Shown here: piece after piece, positions 7,815-16,920 of the stretch
Layout of the letters: the number at the start of each line of letters is the position of its first letter
Position numbering within the stretch: position 1 is the first letter of the stretch
Assembly (NCBI GenBank): GCA_004558805.1
Contig: SFDE01000002.1
Span: forward strand, 1-64,000
Direction of reading: 5' to 3'
Length of the DNA: 64,000 bases
DNA from: Faecalibacterium prausnitzii
GTDB lineage: Bacteria > Bacillota > Clostridia > Oscillospirales > Ruminococcaceae
The notes under the pieces: model-generated
Told to the model about the DNA's origin: nothing
What the model saw: the letters and a program-made list of their open reading frames with translations, nothing else
The model's database searches: none
Program-made: the position numbers and the translations under genes

Positions 7815-9644
7815 ATGAAAAAGCAAAAGAGCGCAAGCTTCTGGGTCGCCATAGCGCTGATCCTATGCCTCATAAGCTCTGTAGGCGCATCCATCGTGCA
7901 GACTGGCGGCGGTGCTATCAAGTACCACGACATCACTATGGTCACCGACAGCGGTCATGAGCTGGACGCCCTTCTGTTGGTGCCCAAGACTGCCACCAAG
8001 GAAAACCCCGCTCCGGCGATCGTTGCCAGCCACGGCTGGTACAACAACCGCGAGATGCAGGACCTCAACTACGTTGAGTACGCCCGCAGAGGTTTCGTGG
8101 TCATCTCCATCAGCATGTACGGTCACGGTGACTCCGAGGTCATCCCCGCCGGCACCTGGTGGGATGCCGAGAACAACGCCAACGGTCTTTACGACGCCGT
8201 GAAGTACATTGCCCGTCTGCCTTATGTGGACGCAAGCCGTATCGGCGTTACCGGTCACTCCAACGGCGCTCTTGCCAGCCGTGTGGCTGTGATGCAGGAC
8301 GAGGAAGGGCTCATTGCCGCCGCTCTGCTGGTGTCCAACGACGCCGTTTACAAGAAGGATGATGAGTGGGTCGATATCTTCGGCAGCCGTGATGCAGGTA
8401 TCGTTGCCTGCCAGTACGACGAGTTCTTCCATCGTGTAAAGCAGAACGACGGCAGCTACAGCGCTCCCCGGGATTACATCGATCAGAATACTGCCCAGTC
8501 CTTCCTGCACTTTGGCGTTGACCCCACCGGTCTGGACAAGCGCAGCGCCGAGACCTACTACACCCAGGATATCGATGGCAAGGAAGCCATCCGCGTCATC
8601 TTTAACCCCGGCATCACCCACCCCTGGGCACACTTCTCCAAGCATGTTGTTGCCGACAGCGTCACCTTCTTTGACAAGGCGCTGGACGCTCCCATTAAGC
8701 TGGATGCCAACGATCAGGCATGGCAGTGGAAGGCATTCTTCAACACTCTGGGCATCGCAGGCTTCTTCATGTTCGTTATCTACGCTGCCATTGCCTTCCT
8801 GGATACCCGCTACTTTGCAGAGCTGAAGGCAACTGCGGACGCAGAGCCTCTCCCCGCCCCCAAGGGCAAGGGCAAAGGCTGGTACTGGGGCGGTCTCGCC
8901 TTTGGTGCCATCATGGGCATGATCCTTTACCCCACCGTCTACGGCTGGTGCAACAAGTTCCGTCCGAAGTTCTGGAACCAGACCGCTACCTGGTTCATCG
9001 GCATGTGGACCTTCCTCTGTGGTCTGTTCACCATCCTGTTTATGGCAGTTTCCTATAACTGCTACAACAAGAAGAACGGTCTGGATCTGGCAGAGCGGGG
9101 CATCAAGATCAGCGGTCGCAAACTGTGGAAGACCATCGTTCTGTCCGTCACCGTAGCCGTTGCTGCCTACGCACTGGTGTTCATCTCCGACTACCTGTTC
9201 CTCACCGACTTCCGTCTGTGGTGCTTTGCCACCATCCGTGCCTTTGCACCCATGCACTTTGCCACCATCGCAAAGTATCTGGTGTTCTGGCTGGTGTACT
9301 ACATCGCCCTGTCTGTTGCTACCAACGGCTTCAACTTTGTGCAGCTGGGCAAGTCCAAGTGGCTCAGCACTCTGGTGCAGATGTTCTTCGTCTTTATCGG
9401 ACCCGAGATCATGATCGGCATTCAGTACATCACCTTCTACAGCAAGGGCTACCTGTGGACCGAGCTTACTCATACCGGCGGTTCCATCATCGGCATCTGG
9501 CTGTACCCCATCGTCTTTATCCTGCCTCTTGCAGTCTTTGTATGCAGCAAGATCTACAAGAAGTCCAAGAACCCCTACATCGGCGGCATCATCATGGGCA
9601 TCCTCGCCTGCGTGATCTCCGTCACCAACACCCTTACCTATTAA
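7815..9644 (+). CDS. Alpha/beta hydrolase fused to a C-terminal polytopic membrane domain
   Basis: The 609-residue protein starts with a signal anchor (residues 9-30). Residues about 40-290 form an alpha/beta hydrolase with HGWYNNRE, the nucleophile elbow GVTGHSNGA and a late conserved His segment (ITHPWAHF). Residues about 305-605 hold some eight hydrophobic helices. The hydrolase part is probably extracytoplasmic and acts on an unknown ester or peptide. Codon choice (GGT, CGT, AAG) is more biased than in the neighbours, suggesting high expression. A PocR regulator lies upstream. Substrate and the role of the membrane domain are unknown. Confidence 0.8.
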   Translation: MKKQKSASFWVAIALILCLISSVGASIVQTGGGAIKYHDITMVTDSGHELDALLLVPKTATKENPAPAIVASHGWYNNREMQDLNYVEYARRGFVVISISMYGHGDSEVIPAGTWWDAENNANGLYDAVKYIARLPYVDASRIGVTGHSNGALASRVAVMQDEEGLIAAALLVSNDAVYKKDDEWVDIFGSRDAGIVACQYDEFFHRVKQNDGSYSAPRDYIDQNTAQSFLHFGVDPTGLDKRSAETYYTQDIDGKEAIRVIFNPGITHPWAHFSKHVVADSVTFFDKALDAPIKLDANDQAWQWKAFFNTLGIAGFFMFVIYAAIAFLDTRYFAELKATADAEPLPAPKGKGKGWYWGGLAFGAIMGMILYPTVYGWCNKFRPKFWNQTATWFIGMWTFLCGLFTILFMAVSYNCYNKKNGLDLAERGIKISGRKLWKTIVLSVTVAVAAYALVFISDYLFLTDFRLWCFATIRAFAPMHFATIAKYLVFWLVYYIALSVATNGFNFVQLGKSKWLSTLVQMFFVFIGPEIMIGIQYITFYSKGYLWTELTHTGGSIIGIWLYPIVFILPLAVFVCSKIYKKSKNPYIGGIIMGILACVISVTNTLTY

Positions 9645-9711
9645 ATCAAAGCCTCTCTGCCCGGTTCCTTAGAACAGGATCCCCGGCAGTGTGACCCCTC
9701 TGCAGTGACAA

Positions 9712-9745
9712 GCCGGGGGCGGGATGGTTCCCGCCCCCGGCTTTT
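9712..9745 (+). terminator. Terminator of the membrane hydrolase
   Basis: GCCGGGGGCGGGA pairs with TCCCGCCCCCGGC, followed by TTTTGC. Confidence 0.85.
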
Positions 9746-9756
9746 GCTGCACCCCA

Positions 9757-9802
9757 ACAAAAACGGGCTGCCCACAGTTTTGTGGGGCAGCCCGCTGCGT
9801 TT
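9757..9802. terminator. Bidirectional terminator, mainly for trpB2
   Basis: CGGGCTGCCCACA pairs with TGTGGGGCAGCCCG; T-rich runs flank it on both strands. It follows the trpB2 stop. Confidence 0.8.
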
Positions 9803-9841
9803 TTAAGATATCTTTAAAGTCAGGGATGTTCCGGCAGGAGA

Positions 9842-11230
9842 TCAGATCTCATTGCCGGGAAAGTGGGGGATGCCGTCAAAGCCCTTTTGCAGGTCGGCAT
9901 CAGTGGGGATGTAGTCGGTCATCTTGCCGTCGTGGAACTTCTCGTATGCCATCGTATCAAAGTAGCCGGTGCCGGTGAGACCAAAGACGATGGTCTTTTC
10001 CTCCCCGGTCTCCTTGCACTTCCGTGCCTCATCGATCGCCACCCGGATGGCGTGGCTGCTTTCCGGGGCAGGCAGGATGCCCTCGATGCGGGCAAACTGC
10101 TCGGCGGCTTCAAAAACACTGGTCTGTTCCACGCTGGTGGCTTCCATGAGACCATCGTGGTACAGCTGGCTCAGGATGCTGCTCATGCCGTGGTACCGCA
10201 GCCCGCCTGCGTGGTTGGGGCTGGGAATGAAGCCGGAGCCAAGGGTGTACATCTTTGCCAGCGGGCACACCATGCCGGTGTCGCAGAAGTCGTAGGCAAA
10301 CTTGCCCCGGGTAAAGCTGGGGCAGCTGGCAGGTTCCACAGCGATGAAGCGGTAGTCCGCCTCGCCCCGGAGCTTCTCCCCCATAAAGGGGCTGATGAGA
10401 CCACCCAGATTGCTGCCGCCGCCGGCACAGCCGATGATGATATCCGGCTTGACCCCCAGCTTTTTCAGTGCCGCCTGGATCTCCAGACCAATGACGCTCT
10501 GGTGCAGCAGCACCTGATTCAGCACGCTGCCCAGCACATAGCGGTAACCGGGAGTGGAGGTTGCCACCTCCACAGCCTCACTGATGGCGCAGCCCAGACT
10601 GCCGGTGGTATTGGGATCCTTGGCAAGGATCTTGCGTCCCACGTTGGTGGTCATGCTGGGGCTGGGAGTGACGGAAGCGCCGTAGGTACGCATGACCTCC
10701 CGGCGGAAGGGCTTCTGCTCATAGCTCACCTTTACCATGTACACCTTGCAGTCCAGCCCAAAATAGCTGCACGCCATGGACAGCGCCGTGCCCCACTGCC
10801 CGGCTCCGGTCTCGGTGGTCACGCCCTTCAGTCCCTGTTTTTTGGCGTAGTATGCCTGCGCAATGGCGCTGTTGAGCTTGTGGCTGCCACTGGTGTTGTT
10901 GCCCTCAAACTTATAGTAGATCTTTGCCGGGGTGCCCAGTGCCTCTTCCAGCCGGTAGGCGCGGCACAGGGGGCTGGGACGGTACATCCGGTAGTATTCC
11001 CGGATCTCCGCCGGGATGGGAATAAAGGCGGTGGTGTCGTCCAGCTCCTGCTGCACCAGCTCATCGCAGAAAACGCCGTCCAGCTCCTTGGCGGTCATAG
11101 GCTGCAGGGTGCCGGGGTTCAGCAGAGGGGCGGGCTTGTTCTTCATATCCGCCCGCACATTGTACCATGCAGCGGGCAGCTCGGATTCTTCCAGATAGAA
11201 CTTGTAGGGAATGTTTGCTTCGGTTTTCAT
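9842..11230 (-). CDS. trpB: Tryptophan synthase beta-like enzyme, TrpB2 type
   Basis: The 462-residue product from the ATG at 11230 (AAAGGAC in front) matches the longer TrpB2 subgroup: KIYYKFEGNNTSGSHKLNSA holds the PLP lysine (about residue 115), ETGAGQWGTALS the catalytic Glu region and CAGGGSNLGG the phosphate loop. It condenses indole with serine to make tryptophan. No trpA or other trp gene is near, so it probably salvages free indole or serves a trp pathway encoded elsewhere. A tryptophan-specific T-box leader precedes it, so it is made when tRNA-Trp is uncharged. Confidence 0.93.
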   Translation of the reverse strand: MKTEANIPYKFYLEESELPAAWYNVRADMKNKPAPLLNPGTLQPMTAKELDGVFCDELVQQELDDTTAFIPIPAEIREYYRMYRPSPLCRAYRLEEALGTPAKIYYKFEGNNTSGSHKLNSAIAQAYYAKKQGLKGVTTETGAGQWGTALSMACSYFGLDCKVYMVKVSYEQKPFRREVMRTYGASVTPSPSMTTNVGRKILAKDPNTTGSLGCAISEAVEVATSTPGYRYVLGSVLNQVLLHQSVIGLEIQAALKKLGVKPDIIIGCAGGGSNLGGLISPFMGEKLRGEADYRFIAVEPASCPSFTRGKFAYDFCDTGMVCPLAKMYTLGSGFIPSPNHAGGLRYHGMSSILSQLYHDGLMEATSVEQTSVFEAAEQFARIEGILPAPESSHAIRVAIDEARKCKETGEEKTIVFGLTGTGYFDTMAYEKFHDGKMTDYIPTDADLQKGFDGIPHFPGNEI

Positions 11231-11280
11231 GGTGCTTGTCCTTTCCGGGTCGTGGACCCTTTCTGCGGGACAAGGGAAAA

Positions 11281-11579
11281 ATAAAACCGCCCCTGTCCCA
11301 AAACACGTTCGTGCATTGGGACAAGAGCGGAAAATACACTCCTGCGGTGCCACCCAATCTTGGCAGGTATGACCCTGCCCTCTCGTGATATGCCAACACA
11401 TACCGGCTTTGTTAACGAAGACGCTCTCCGTCGCCCCTACTGTGCGCTGTGCAGCGCAGTTTGGTTTGCCCTCAAAAGCCCATTCCCACTGACATCTGCC
11501 TTGCGTCGGTCTCAGCCTGTCCGGCACTCTCTGTAAAAGCAGGGGAATTGCGGTGGTACTTATGCTTTCTCTCTGGTTT
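11281..11579 (-). promoter_or_regulatory. T-box riboswitch, tryptophan-specific
   Basis: On the minus strand the leader carries AGTA and GAA loop-E strands around TGG (specifier at 11480-11482), closed below by AAAGC/GCTTT, and the T-box sequence GGGTGGCACCGCA (11343-11355). A terminator stem (CTTGTCCCAA with TTGGGACAGG) and T-run follow at 11281-11335. Uncharged tRNA-Trp should bind and favour the antiterminator, switching on trpB2. Confidence 0.93.
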
Positions 11580-11585
11580 GGCTGC

Positions 11586-11614
11586 ATTTTACCACTTCAT
11601 CAAACTGAAGTCAA
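11586..11614 (-). promoter_or_regulatory. Promoter of the T-box/trpB2 transcript
   Basis: TTGACT (11609-11614), 17 bases, TAAAAT (11586-11591) on the minus strand, placed just ahead of stem I of the T-box. Confidence 0.75.
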
Positions 11615-12107
11615 GAAGTTTTTTCAAAAAAAATTGTCCGCAAGAAAACTAAAGTGTCACTTTTCAGAAAAACTGTCCGCCGGGGGCGTGCTGAAGTCGC
11701 AATCCTCAAAAACAGCGCAGGACCAGTCCCCTGCAGCCCCCGCCTCCGGGTCATCCCGGAAGCTACACTTCCGGAAGGTGATGCCAATGTTCCCGGGGTC
11801 CTCCCCTTTCCGGATGCCATAGGTGCCGCAGCCGAACAGCCCGCAGGGCATCCCGTTCCACGCAGCCGCTGCGTTCTGCATCCTGCCGCAGGCAGTCAAT
11901 GCGGCAACCTGCAAAATCGAAAGGCAAAGCGTGCTCCATCGTTTTGTGGTGTCCTCCTTTGGTGTTCCGTGTGTTATTCCTTATCCAAGGATATTATAAT
12001 GTACCCCCGTCTTGACAAGACCATTTCTTCTGATTACAATACGAAAAAGAGTCTCCAGAGGGGATTTTGCAAATTGCAGCCACAGGCTCCGGGAAAGGAA
12101 CATCGTC
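11615..12107. other. Gene-poor stretch with a possible leftward ORF relic (11657-11914)
   Basis: A leftward frame ending at 11657 contains protein-like text such as FGCGTYGIRKGEDPGNIGITF and CAVFEDCDFSTPP, reminiscent of a beta-helix protein end. It has only a weak TTG start and no ribosome site, so it may be a decayed C-terminus or chance. The remainder up to the permease start shows a GGAAAGGAA ribosome site and a short A+T-rich stretch near 11980 but nothing else I can name. Confidence 0.3.
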
Positions 12108-13217
12108 ATGGAACCAAAAACAAAACAATATCTGCTGGTGACTGTTGTAGGGGTCACGCTTTTTGTGGCGCTGCTGCGTCTTTCTTCCGTGCTCGCCTTT
12201 GCGGGTGAGCTGATGGATCTGATTCTGCCCATTCTTGCCGGCGGCATTCTGGCACTGTTCATCAATGTGCCCATGACCGGACTGGAAAAGCGGCTGAAGC
12301 AGCTGTTCCGCAGGGCTAAAAAGCAGCCGTCCAATAAGACCATCCGCCTGCTCAGCTTTTTTATCACTCTGCTGGGGGTCGTCTTTGTGCTGGTGCTGGC
12401 GCTGACCCTGCTGATCCCGGAGCTGGTGCAGTCCTTCCGCAGCCTCTATGATCAGGTGGAGGCGAACATCCCCCGCTGGACCGCCTATCTCAGCGCCCAC
12501 GATACCGACATGAGCTGGCTGGAGGGCATCGACTGGGAGCAGCTGCTGCACCGGGTCACCGCAAGCATCGACACCGTGCTGGTCAATGCGGCAGGCGCCG
12601 TGTCTGCCACGGTAAATGTAGTGGTCACCGCCTCCTTTGCCCTGATCATCTCCGTCTATATGTCCCTTGGAACGGAAAGCCTCTGCCATCAGGCACACAC
12701 TCTGGTGTGTGCCTATCTGAAGCCCGACCACGCCGCCGGGGTACTGAAGTTCTGCCGGCTGTTCCGTCAGTCCTTTGCAAACTTCCTGACGGGGCAATGC
12801 AGTGAAGCGGTGATCCTGGGCGTCCTCATGACCCTTGCCTTTTCCGTCTTTAAGATCCCCTACGGCAGTCTGGTGGGGATGCTCACCGCCATCTGCGCCA
12901 TCATCCCCTACGTGGGAGCGCTGATCTCCTGCGTGGTCAGCGTGTTCCTTGTACTTCTGGTGGACCCGGTGCTGGCAGTGCGCTGCCTCATCGTTTACCT
13001 TGCAGTTCAGGTTATTGAAAACCAGTTCATCTATCCCCGGGTGGTGGGCAAGTCCGTGGGGCTTTCTCCCCTGTACACCCTTGTTGCCGCCATGATCGGC
13101 GGCAATCTCTTTGGCATCATCGGCATCATCTTTTTTATCCCCCTGACGGCAGTGGTCATCGAGCTGGTAAAAGAGGACGCCTGCCGTCGTCTGCGCACCA
13201 GAGAACCCCTGCAATAA
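12108..13217 (+). CDS. AI-2E family transporter
   Basis: From the ATG at 12108 (GGAAAGGAA in front; the frame is open 32 codons upstream) the product is 369 residues with about seven to eight membrane helices. It has the family signs ILPILAGGILALFINVP near the N-terminus, a variable middle domain (about 110-190) and a conserved C-terminal half with PYVGALIS and QVIENQFIYPRVVGKSVGLSPL. The family includes TqsA-like AI-2 exporters, Na+/H+ antiporters and others, so the substrate is unknown. It is a single-gene unit with a bidirectional terminator downstream. Confidence 0.9.
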   Translation: MEPKTKQYLLVTVVGVTLFVALLRLSSVLAFAGELMDLILPILAGGILALFINVPMTGLEKRLKQLFRRAKKQPSNKTIRLLSFFITLLGVVFVLVLALTLLIPELVQSFRSLYDQVEANIPRWTAYLSAHDTDMSWLEGIDWEQLLHRVTASIDTVLVNAAGAVSATVNVVVTASFALIISVYMSLGTESLCHQAHTLVCAYLKPDHAAGVLKFCRLFRQSFANFLTGQCSEAVILGVLMTLAFSVFKIPYGSLVGMLTAICAIIPYVGALISCVVSVFLVLLVDPVLAVRCLIVYLAVQVIENQFIYPRVVGKSVGLSPLYTLVAAMIGGNLFGIIGIIFFIPLTAVVIELVKEDACRRLRTREPLQ

Positions 13218-13234
13218 TTACTCTGCCTTGCAAA

Positions 13235-13273
13235 AAATGCCCCGGCTTCCTGCAACGGAAACCGGGGCATTTC
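13235..13273. terminator. Bidirectional terminator between AI-2E and C69 genes
   Basis: AAATGCCCCGG pairs with CCGGGGCATTT; both convergent genes end next to it. Confidence 0.8.
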
Positions 13274-13296
13274 GTATTCTCTGGTTATGCGGTGTA

Positions 13297-14874
13297 TCAA
13301 CCTGCCGAATGCAGCAGGGACTGGAACCATGCACGGACACCGTACTTGGTCTGCAGGGTCTTGAACATCGCCACAGTGGCGTTGTGGACCTTATCGCTCA
13401 TGGCGTTGCTGGCGGTGGTGGCTGCCTTCTGCTTTGCTTCCAGGCTGTCTGCAGCTGCTACCTTTGCCTTGGTCTTCTGGAAATCCTTCAGGATCTGCTG
13501 CTGGAGCTTGGCGTAGGTGGTCTTGACCACTGCCTTATCCGACTCCGAAACATTGCCGTAGGTCAGCAGGTTGGACAGGGCATCCCGTGCGCCGTAGAAG
13601 GAATCGGTCCAGTTTTCCGGGTAGGTGTAGTATCTGCCCTTCTGGTCCTTATACCAGACTCCCTTGGTGGGCTGCTCCTCGGAGCGGGTCACGGTGCCGG
13701 GAGAGACCTTGTAGCAATCGGCAGTGTCGGTGGTCAGCAGCGGATAGTAGGGCACAAACGCGTTGTAGACGTTGTCGTCAAAGGCGGTCCACTCCACCAG
13801 TGCGGTGTTCAGTTCCCCCTCTGCACTGACCTGAAAAACATGGGTCTCCACATTGCCGGTCTTAGCAATGGGCTCGGTCTCAAAGAAGCCCAGCACGTCC
13901 TCCACCGAGAACTTTTTGGTCAGTTTGATGTTGGACCACGCCGGAACGATCTGACCGTTCTGGTCCACATTGCTCAGTGCAAAGTCGTTTTCGGTGTAGT
14001 TATCTGTGGTAAAGGTATCCACGCCGTTCAGGTAGTTCAGACCGGCAGCCATACGGGGCGACTGGCTGTCGCCGTTGTAGGATGCAGTCAGGTCGATGAC
14101 ATTGGCAGCGGCATCCCCCACAAAGGTACCTGCCTTCTGTGCCACCTCCATCAGGTTGGCGGAGGCGACCACATTTTCGGTGTCATCCAGATCAATTTTG
14201 CCGATGGCAGCAACATTGGGCTGCATAAAGACAACGCCGGAAGAAAGCTTCAGGGCGATGTAGGTGTGACCGGTGAGGTTCTCCACAAACCAGGTCTCGT
14301 TCTGGTCTGCGATGAACACGCCGGAGCCGCCGGCTGCACCGGCAGTGTCGTAGATGGAGGTCAGCAGGGCAACGCCCTCCCGGGCAGTGGCTGCCTCGCT
14401 GAGCAGGACGGTGGTGATCTCGGCTTCTTCAATGCCGTTGTCCACATAGGGATCCACTGCCTGCACGCTCTTCATGCCGTAAAGGGTCTCGGTAGCAGAG
14501 ACCATGACTCCCTTTTCGTTGGTGCCAGCCTCCTCGTAGGGGGTGTGGTCGTGGGTGCCGTCGCAGTCCGGGCAGACACCCAGACCGTTATCGTCCCGGC
14601 GTGCCGTGTAGCGGTAGCTGTCGTGGGTGAAGGTGTAGGTGAAGCCGTAGCAGCCGTTGTAGACTTCCCCTGCCGTGTGTTTGCCGGCTGCGCTGACGTA
14701 GTACAGCTTGTTGTTGTCGTTGGTGCCCAGGTCCTCGATGCGTCCGAACATGGTGGTGCCATCCTCGGTGAGGTCGCTGCCGACGTAAAGTGCCGTGCAG
14801 GCAGAAGCGGAACAGATCATGCTGAGGGTAGTCATCCCAACGATGACCGCCGCAGCGAGTTTTTTGAATATCAT
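13297..14874 (-). CDS. Secreted C69-family dipeptidase
   Basis: This 525-residue protein has a signal peptide (residues 1-25) that ends exactly before ACTALYVGSDLTEDG, where Cys26 is the expected N-terminal nucleophile of the mature Ntn hydrolase. EAGTNEKGVMVSATET and FVENLTGHTYIALKL segments fit C69 peptidases such as PepD, as does the length. It probably hydrolyses dipeptides at the cell surface. A zinc-like CPDCDGTHDH insertion near residue 100 is notable. GGAGGGGAG lies before the ATG. The next gene leftwards is convergent. Confidence 0.9.
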   Translation of the reverse strand: MIFKKLAAAVIVGMTTLSMICSASACTALYVGSDLTEDGTTMFGRIEDLGTNDNNKLYYVSAAGKHTAGEVYNGCYGFTYTFTHDSYRYTARRDDNGLGVCPDCDGTHDHTPYEEAGTNEKGVMVSATETLYGMKSVQAVDPYVDNGIEEAEITTVLLSEAATAREGVALLTSIYDTAGAAGGSGVFIADQNETWFVENLTGHTYIALKLSSGVVFMQPNVAAIGKIDLDDTENVVASANLMEVAQKAGTFVGDAAANVIDLTASYNGDSQSPRMAAGLNYLNGVDTFTTDNYTENDFALSNVDQNGQIVPAWSNIKLTKKFSVEDVLGFFETEPIAKTGNVETHVFQVSAEGELNTALVEWTAFDDNVYNAFVPYYPLLTTDTADCYKVSPGTVTRSEEQPTKGVWYKDQKGRYYTYPENWTDSFYGARDALSNLLTYGNVSESDKAVVKTTYAKLQQQILKDFQKTKAKVAAADSLEAKQKAATTASNAMSDKVHNATVAMFKTLQTKYGVRAWFQSLLHSAG

Positions 14875-15095
14875 AACAGAACTCCCCTCCAGTTTCTTTT
14901 CAACGTACCTCGTTGATGTGAGGCATTATACACCCATCACGCATAAAATGCAAGTATATTTGAAAATAAAGCTTCGATATTCATGTTTAAATGAATTATA
15001 TTCACAACATAAAATCAAAGACCCCGACGCACCGGTCCCCTGCAAGCCTGCTGCAGGCGTCCACGGCACGCCGGGGTCCGGCGTTTCTTATGGGG

Positions 15096-16160
15096 TCACT
15101 TTCCCTCCTCGGGCGATGGTACCCGGTCCCGCTGCTGCAGAAGCTCCGTCAGGCAGGGGACAGTCCGTCCGTGATAGCCGGTAACGGTCTCGGCATGGAG
15201 CAGACTGCTGAGGACGCTTTCCTCCACGCACTCTGCCACCGCCCGGAACAGCGGGTTGATGGCGTCATCGTGGAGCACGGTCATGGGCAGCAGTGCCTTG
15301 TCCGAGTAGTGGGGCACCCGGTTGGCAGTGGTAAAAGCAAGAACGATCTCGCCGCTGCCGTTGCCGCAGTGGGACCCGGTGCGGGAAAGCCCCACCAACG
15401 CCCGGTGGCACAGCCGCCGCAGCTGCCGCTGACTCAGGGGGATATCCGTTGCCAGCACCGTGATGATGGAGCCCTTATCCTCGTGAGAGGGCAGTTTGCC
15501 CCCCAGCAGGCTGTGGATGGGCGTGCCTGCCACCACCAGCTCCTCAAAGGTAGAATGGTTGGAAAGTACCAGTGCCCCTATGGTGTAGGGCTTGCCGTCC
15601 AGTTCCACCACCCGGGAGGCAGAGCCGATGCCGCCCTTGAGGCTGTGGCAGCGCATTCCCCGCCCGGCGCCTACAGCGCCCTCGGCAAAATCCGCCCTGC
15701 AGTCCGCCAATGCGGCAAACACATTGTCCTCGGTGACATGCAGTCCCCGGATGTCGTTGAGGTTGCTGTCGTTGCACTCGCAGACCACCGGGTTCACACT
15801 GCCGGTGGTCTCGCAGATATCCGGATTTCTTGCCAGCATATACTTTACCAGCGCCGTCTGGGCGGTGCCCACGCTGAGGGTGTTGGTAAAGAGGATGGGG
15901 GTCTCCAACGTGCCCAGCTCTTCGACCTGCACCAGTCCGGTGGTCTTGCCGTAGCCGTTGATGACATGGCTTGCCGCCACCACTTTTTCGTGGTAGATAT
16001 CCCCCGGGTGGGGCAGCAGCGCCGTCACACCGGTCTGGACCGCTCCATCTGCCAGCGTACAGTGCCCCACCGTCACCCCCGACACATCGCTGATCTTGTC
16101 CAGCGGGCCCTTGGGCAGTATCCCCACCCGAAAGCCCCATTCATTTCCTTCGATCCCCAT
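15096..16160 (-). CDS. P1 (S58) family aminopeptidase
   Basis: The 354-residue protein matches DmpA-type P1 peptidases: GPLDKISDVSGVTVGHCTL at the N-terminus, NDSNLNDIRGLHVT in the middle and KGSIITVLATDIPLS, where the Gly-Ser bond is the site of self-cleavage that frees the Ser nucleophile. Family members remove N-terminal residues, often D- or beta-amino acids, from short peptides. It has no signal peptide. With the C69 dipeptidase next to it, in the same direction but 220 bases away, it suggests peptide scavenging. A hairpin with ACCCCGGCG arm (15024-15079) follows. Confidence 0.9.
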   Translation of the reverse strand: MGIEGNEWGFRVGILPKGPLDKISDVSGVTVGHCTLADGAVQTGVTALLPHPGDIYHEKVVAASHVINGYGKTTGLVQVEELGTLETPILFTNTLSVGTAQTALVKYMLARNPDICETTGSVNPVVCECNDSNLNDIRGLHVTEDNVFAALADCRADFAEGAVGAGRGMRCHSLKGGIGSASRVVELDGKPYTIGALVLSNHSTFEELVVAGTPIHSLLGGKLPSHEDKGSIITVLATDIPLSQRQLRRLCHRALVGLSRTGSHCGNGSGEIVLAFTTANRVPHYSDKALLPMTVLHDDAINPLFRAVAECVEESVLSSLLHAETVTGYHGRTVPCLTELLQQRDRVPSPEEGK

Positions 16161-16236
16161 AATTGACGCACCCCACCCGCCTCGCTATAATGGTGACGAA
16201 TCAATACCAACGACCTGTATTTTGGGGAGAAACGCC

Positions 16237-16826
16237 ATGAATCGAGACCTGACAAAGGGACCGGTGATCCGGTCCATCCTGCTGTTTGCAGTGCCCATGA
16301 TCCTGGGAGACCTGCTGCAGCAGTGCTACAACATTGCCGACATCCTGATCGTCGGGCAGTTTCTTGGACGAAACGCCCTTGCGGCAGTGGGTTCCGCCTT
16401 TACTCTCATGACCTTTCTGACCTCTGTTATTCTGGGGCTTTGCATGGGAAGCGGTGCGCTGTTTTCCTCTACAACTATTTCGCATCTTTTTTGCGTGCCA
16501 TCGGCAATTCCGTGGTCCCGCTGGTGTTTCTGGCGGTCTCCTCTGTGCTGAACATCGTTCTGGACCTGTGGTTCGTGGTAGGGCTGCACAAAGGGGTTGC
16601 CGGTGCGGCACAAGCCACCGTCATCGCACAATACCTTTCCGGCGTGGTCCTTACGGTCATCTCTCTGGGCACCCGGGTCGCCCTTGCCTATCTGCTGTCT
16701 GCCGTGAGCGCCATCGGCGTTGTCGGCATCTGGTGGTCTGTTCCCATCGGGTGGGCTCTGGCAGACCTTGTAGGATTTGTCTATTATAAGCGGCACGCCG
16801 CTTCTTTTTACAACGAGCTGGCGTGA
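16237..16826 (+). pseudogene. MATE-family efflux pump remnant with internal deletions
   Basis: The ATG at 16237 starts a clear MATE N-terminus (MNRDLTKGPVIRSILLFAVP, then QCYNIADILIVGQFLGRNAL) that runs to about codon 78. The frame is then lost, and MATE-like text resumes one frame over (YNYFASFLRAIGNSVVPLVF, LDLWFVVGLHKGVAGAAQAT). After SGVVLTVISLGTR it jumps again to what looks like the last helix (VGIWWSVPIGWALADLVGF). Intact MATE pumps are about 450 residues; under 200 codons remain here. At least two deletions and one frameshift make it non-functional. Confidence 0.85.
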
Positions 16827-16835
16827 CCCTGTACT

Positions 16836-16885
16836 AAAAAGGATCTGTTCCCTCCCCACGACAAAGGAGAGAACAGATCCTTTTT
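16836..16885. terminator. Bidirectional terminator
   Basis: AAAAAGGATCTGTTC pairs with GAACAGATCCTTTTT; it lies between the MATE remnant and the convergent msrA. Confidence 0.9.
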
Positions 16886-16920
16886 GCTTTATCCGGACGG
16901 CAAAGGCGGACGCTGCAGCC

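Noticed and set aside
7863..9473. Long leftward open frame opposite the membrane hydrolase gene
   Set aside because: It is the mirror frame of a codon-biased real gene, has no ribosome site and reads as low-complexity text.
12012..12107. N-terminal extension of the AI-2E permease
   Set aside because: No ribosome site, and the family's first helix begins after the ATG at 12108, which has a good site.
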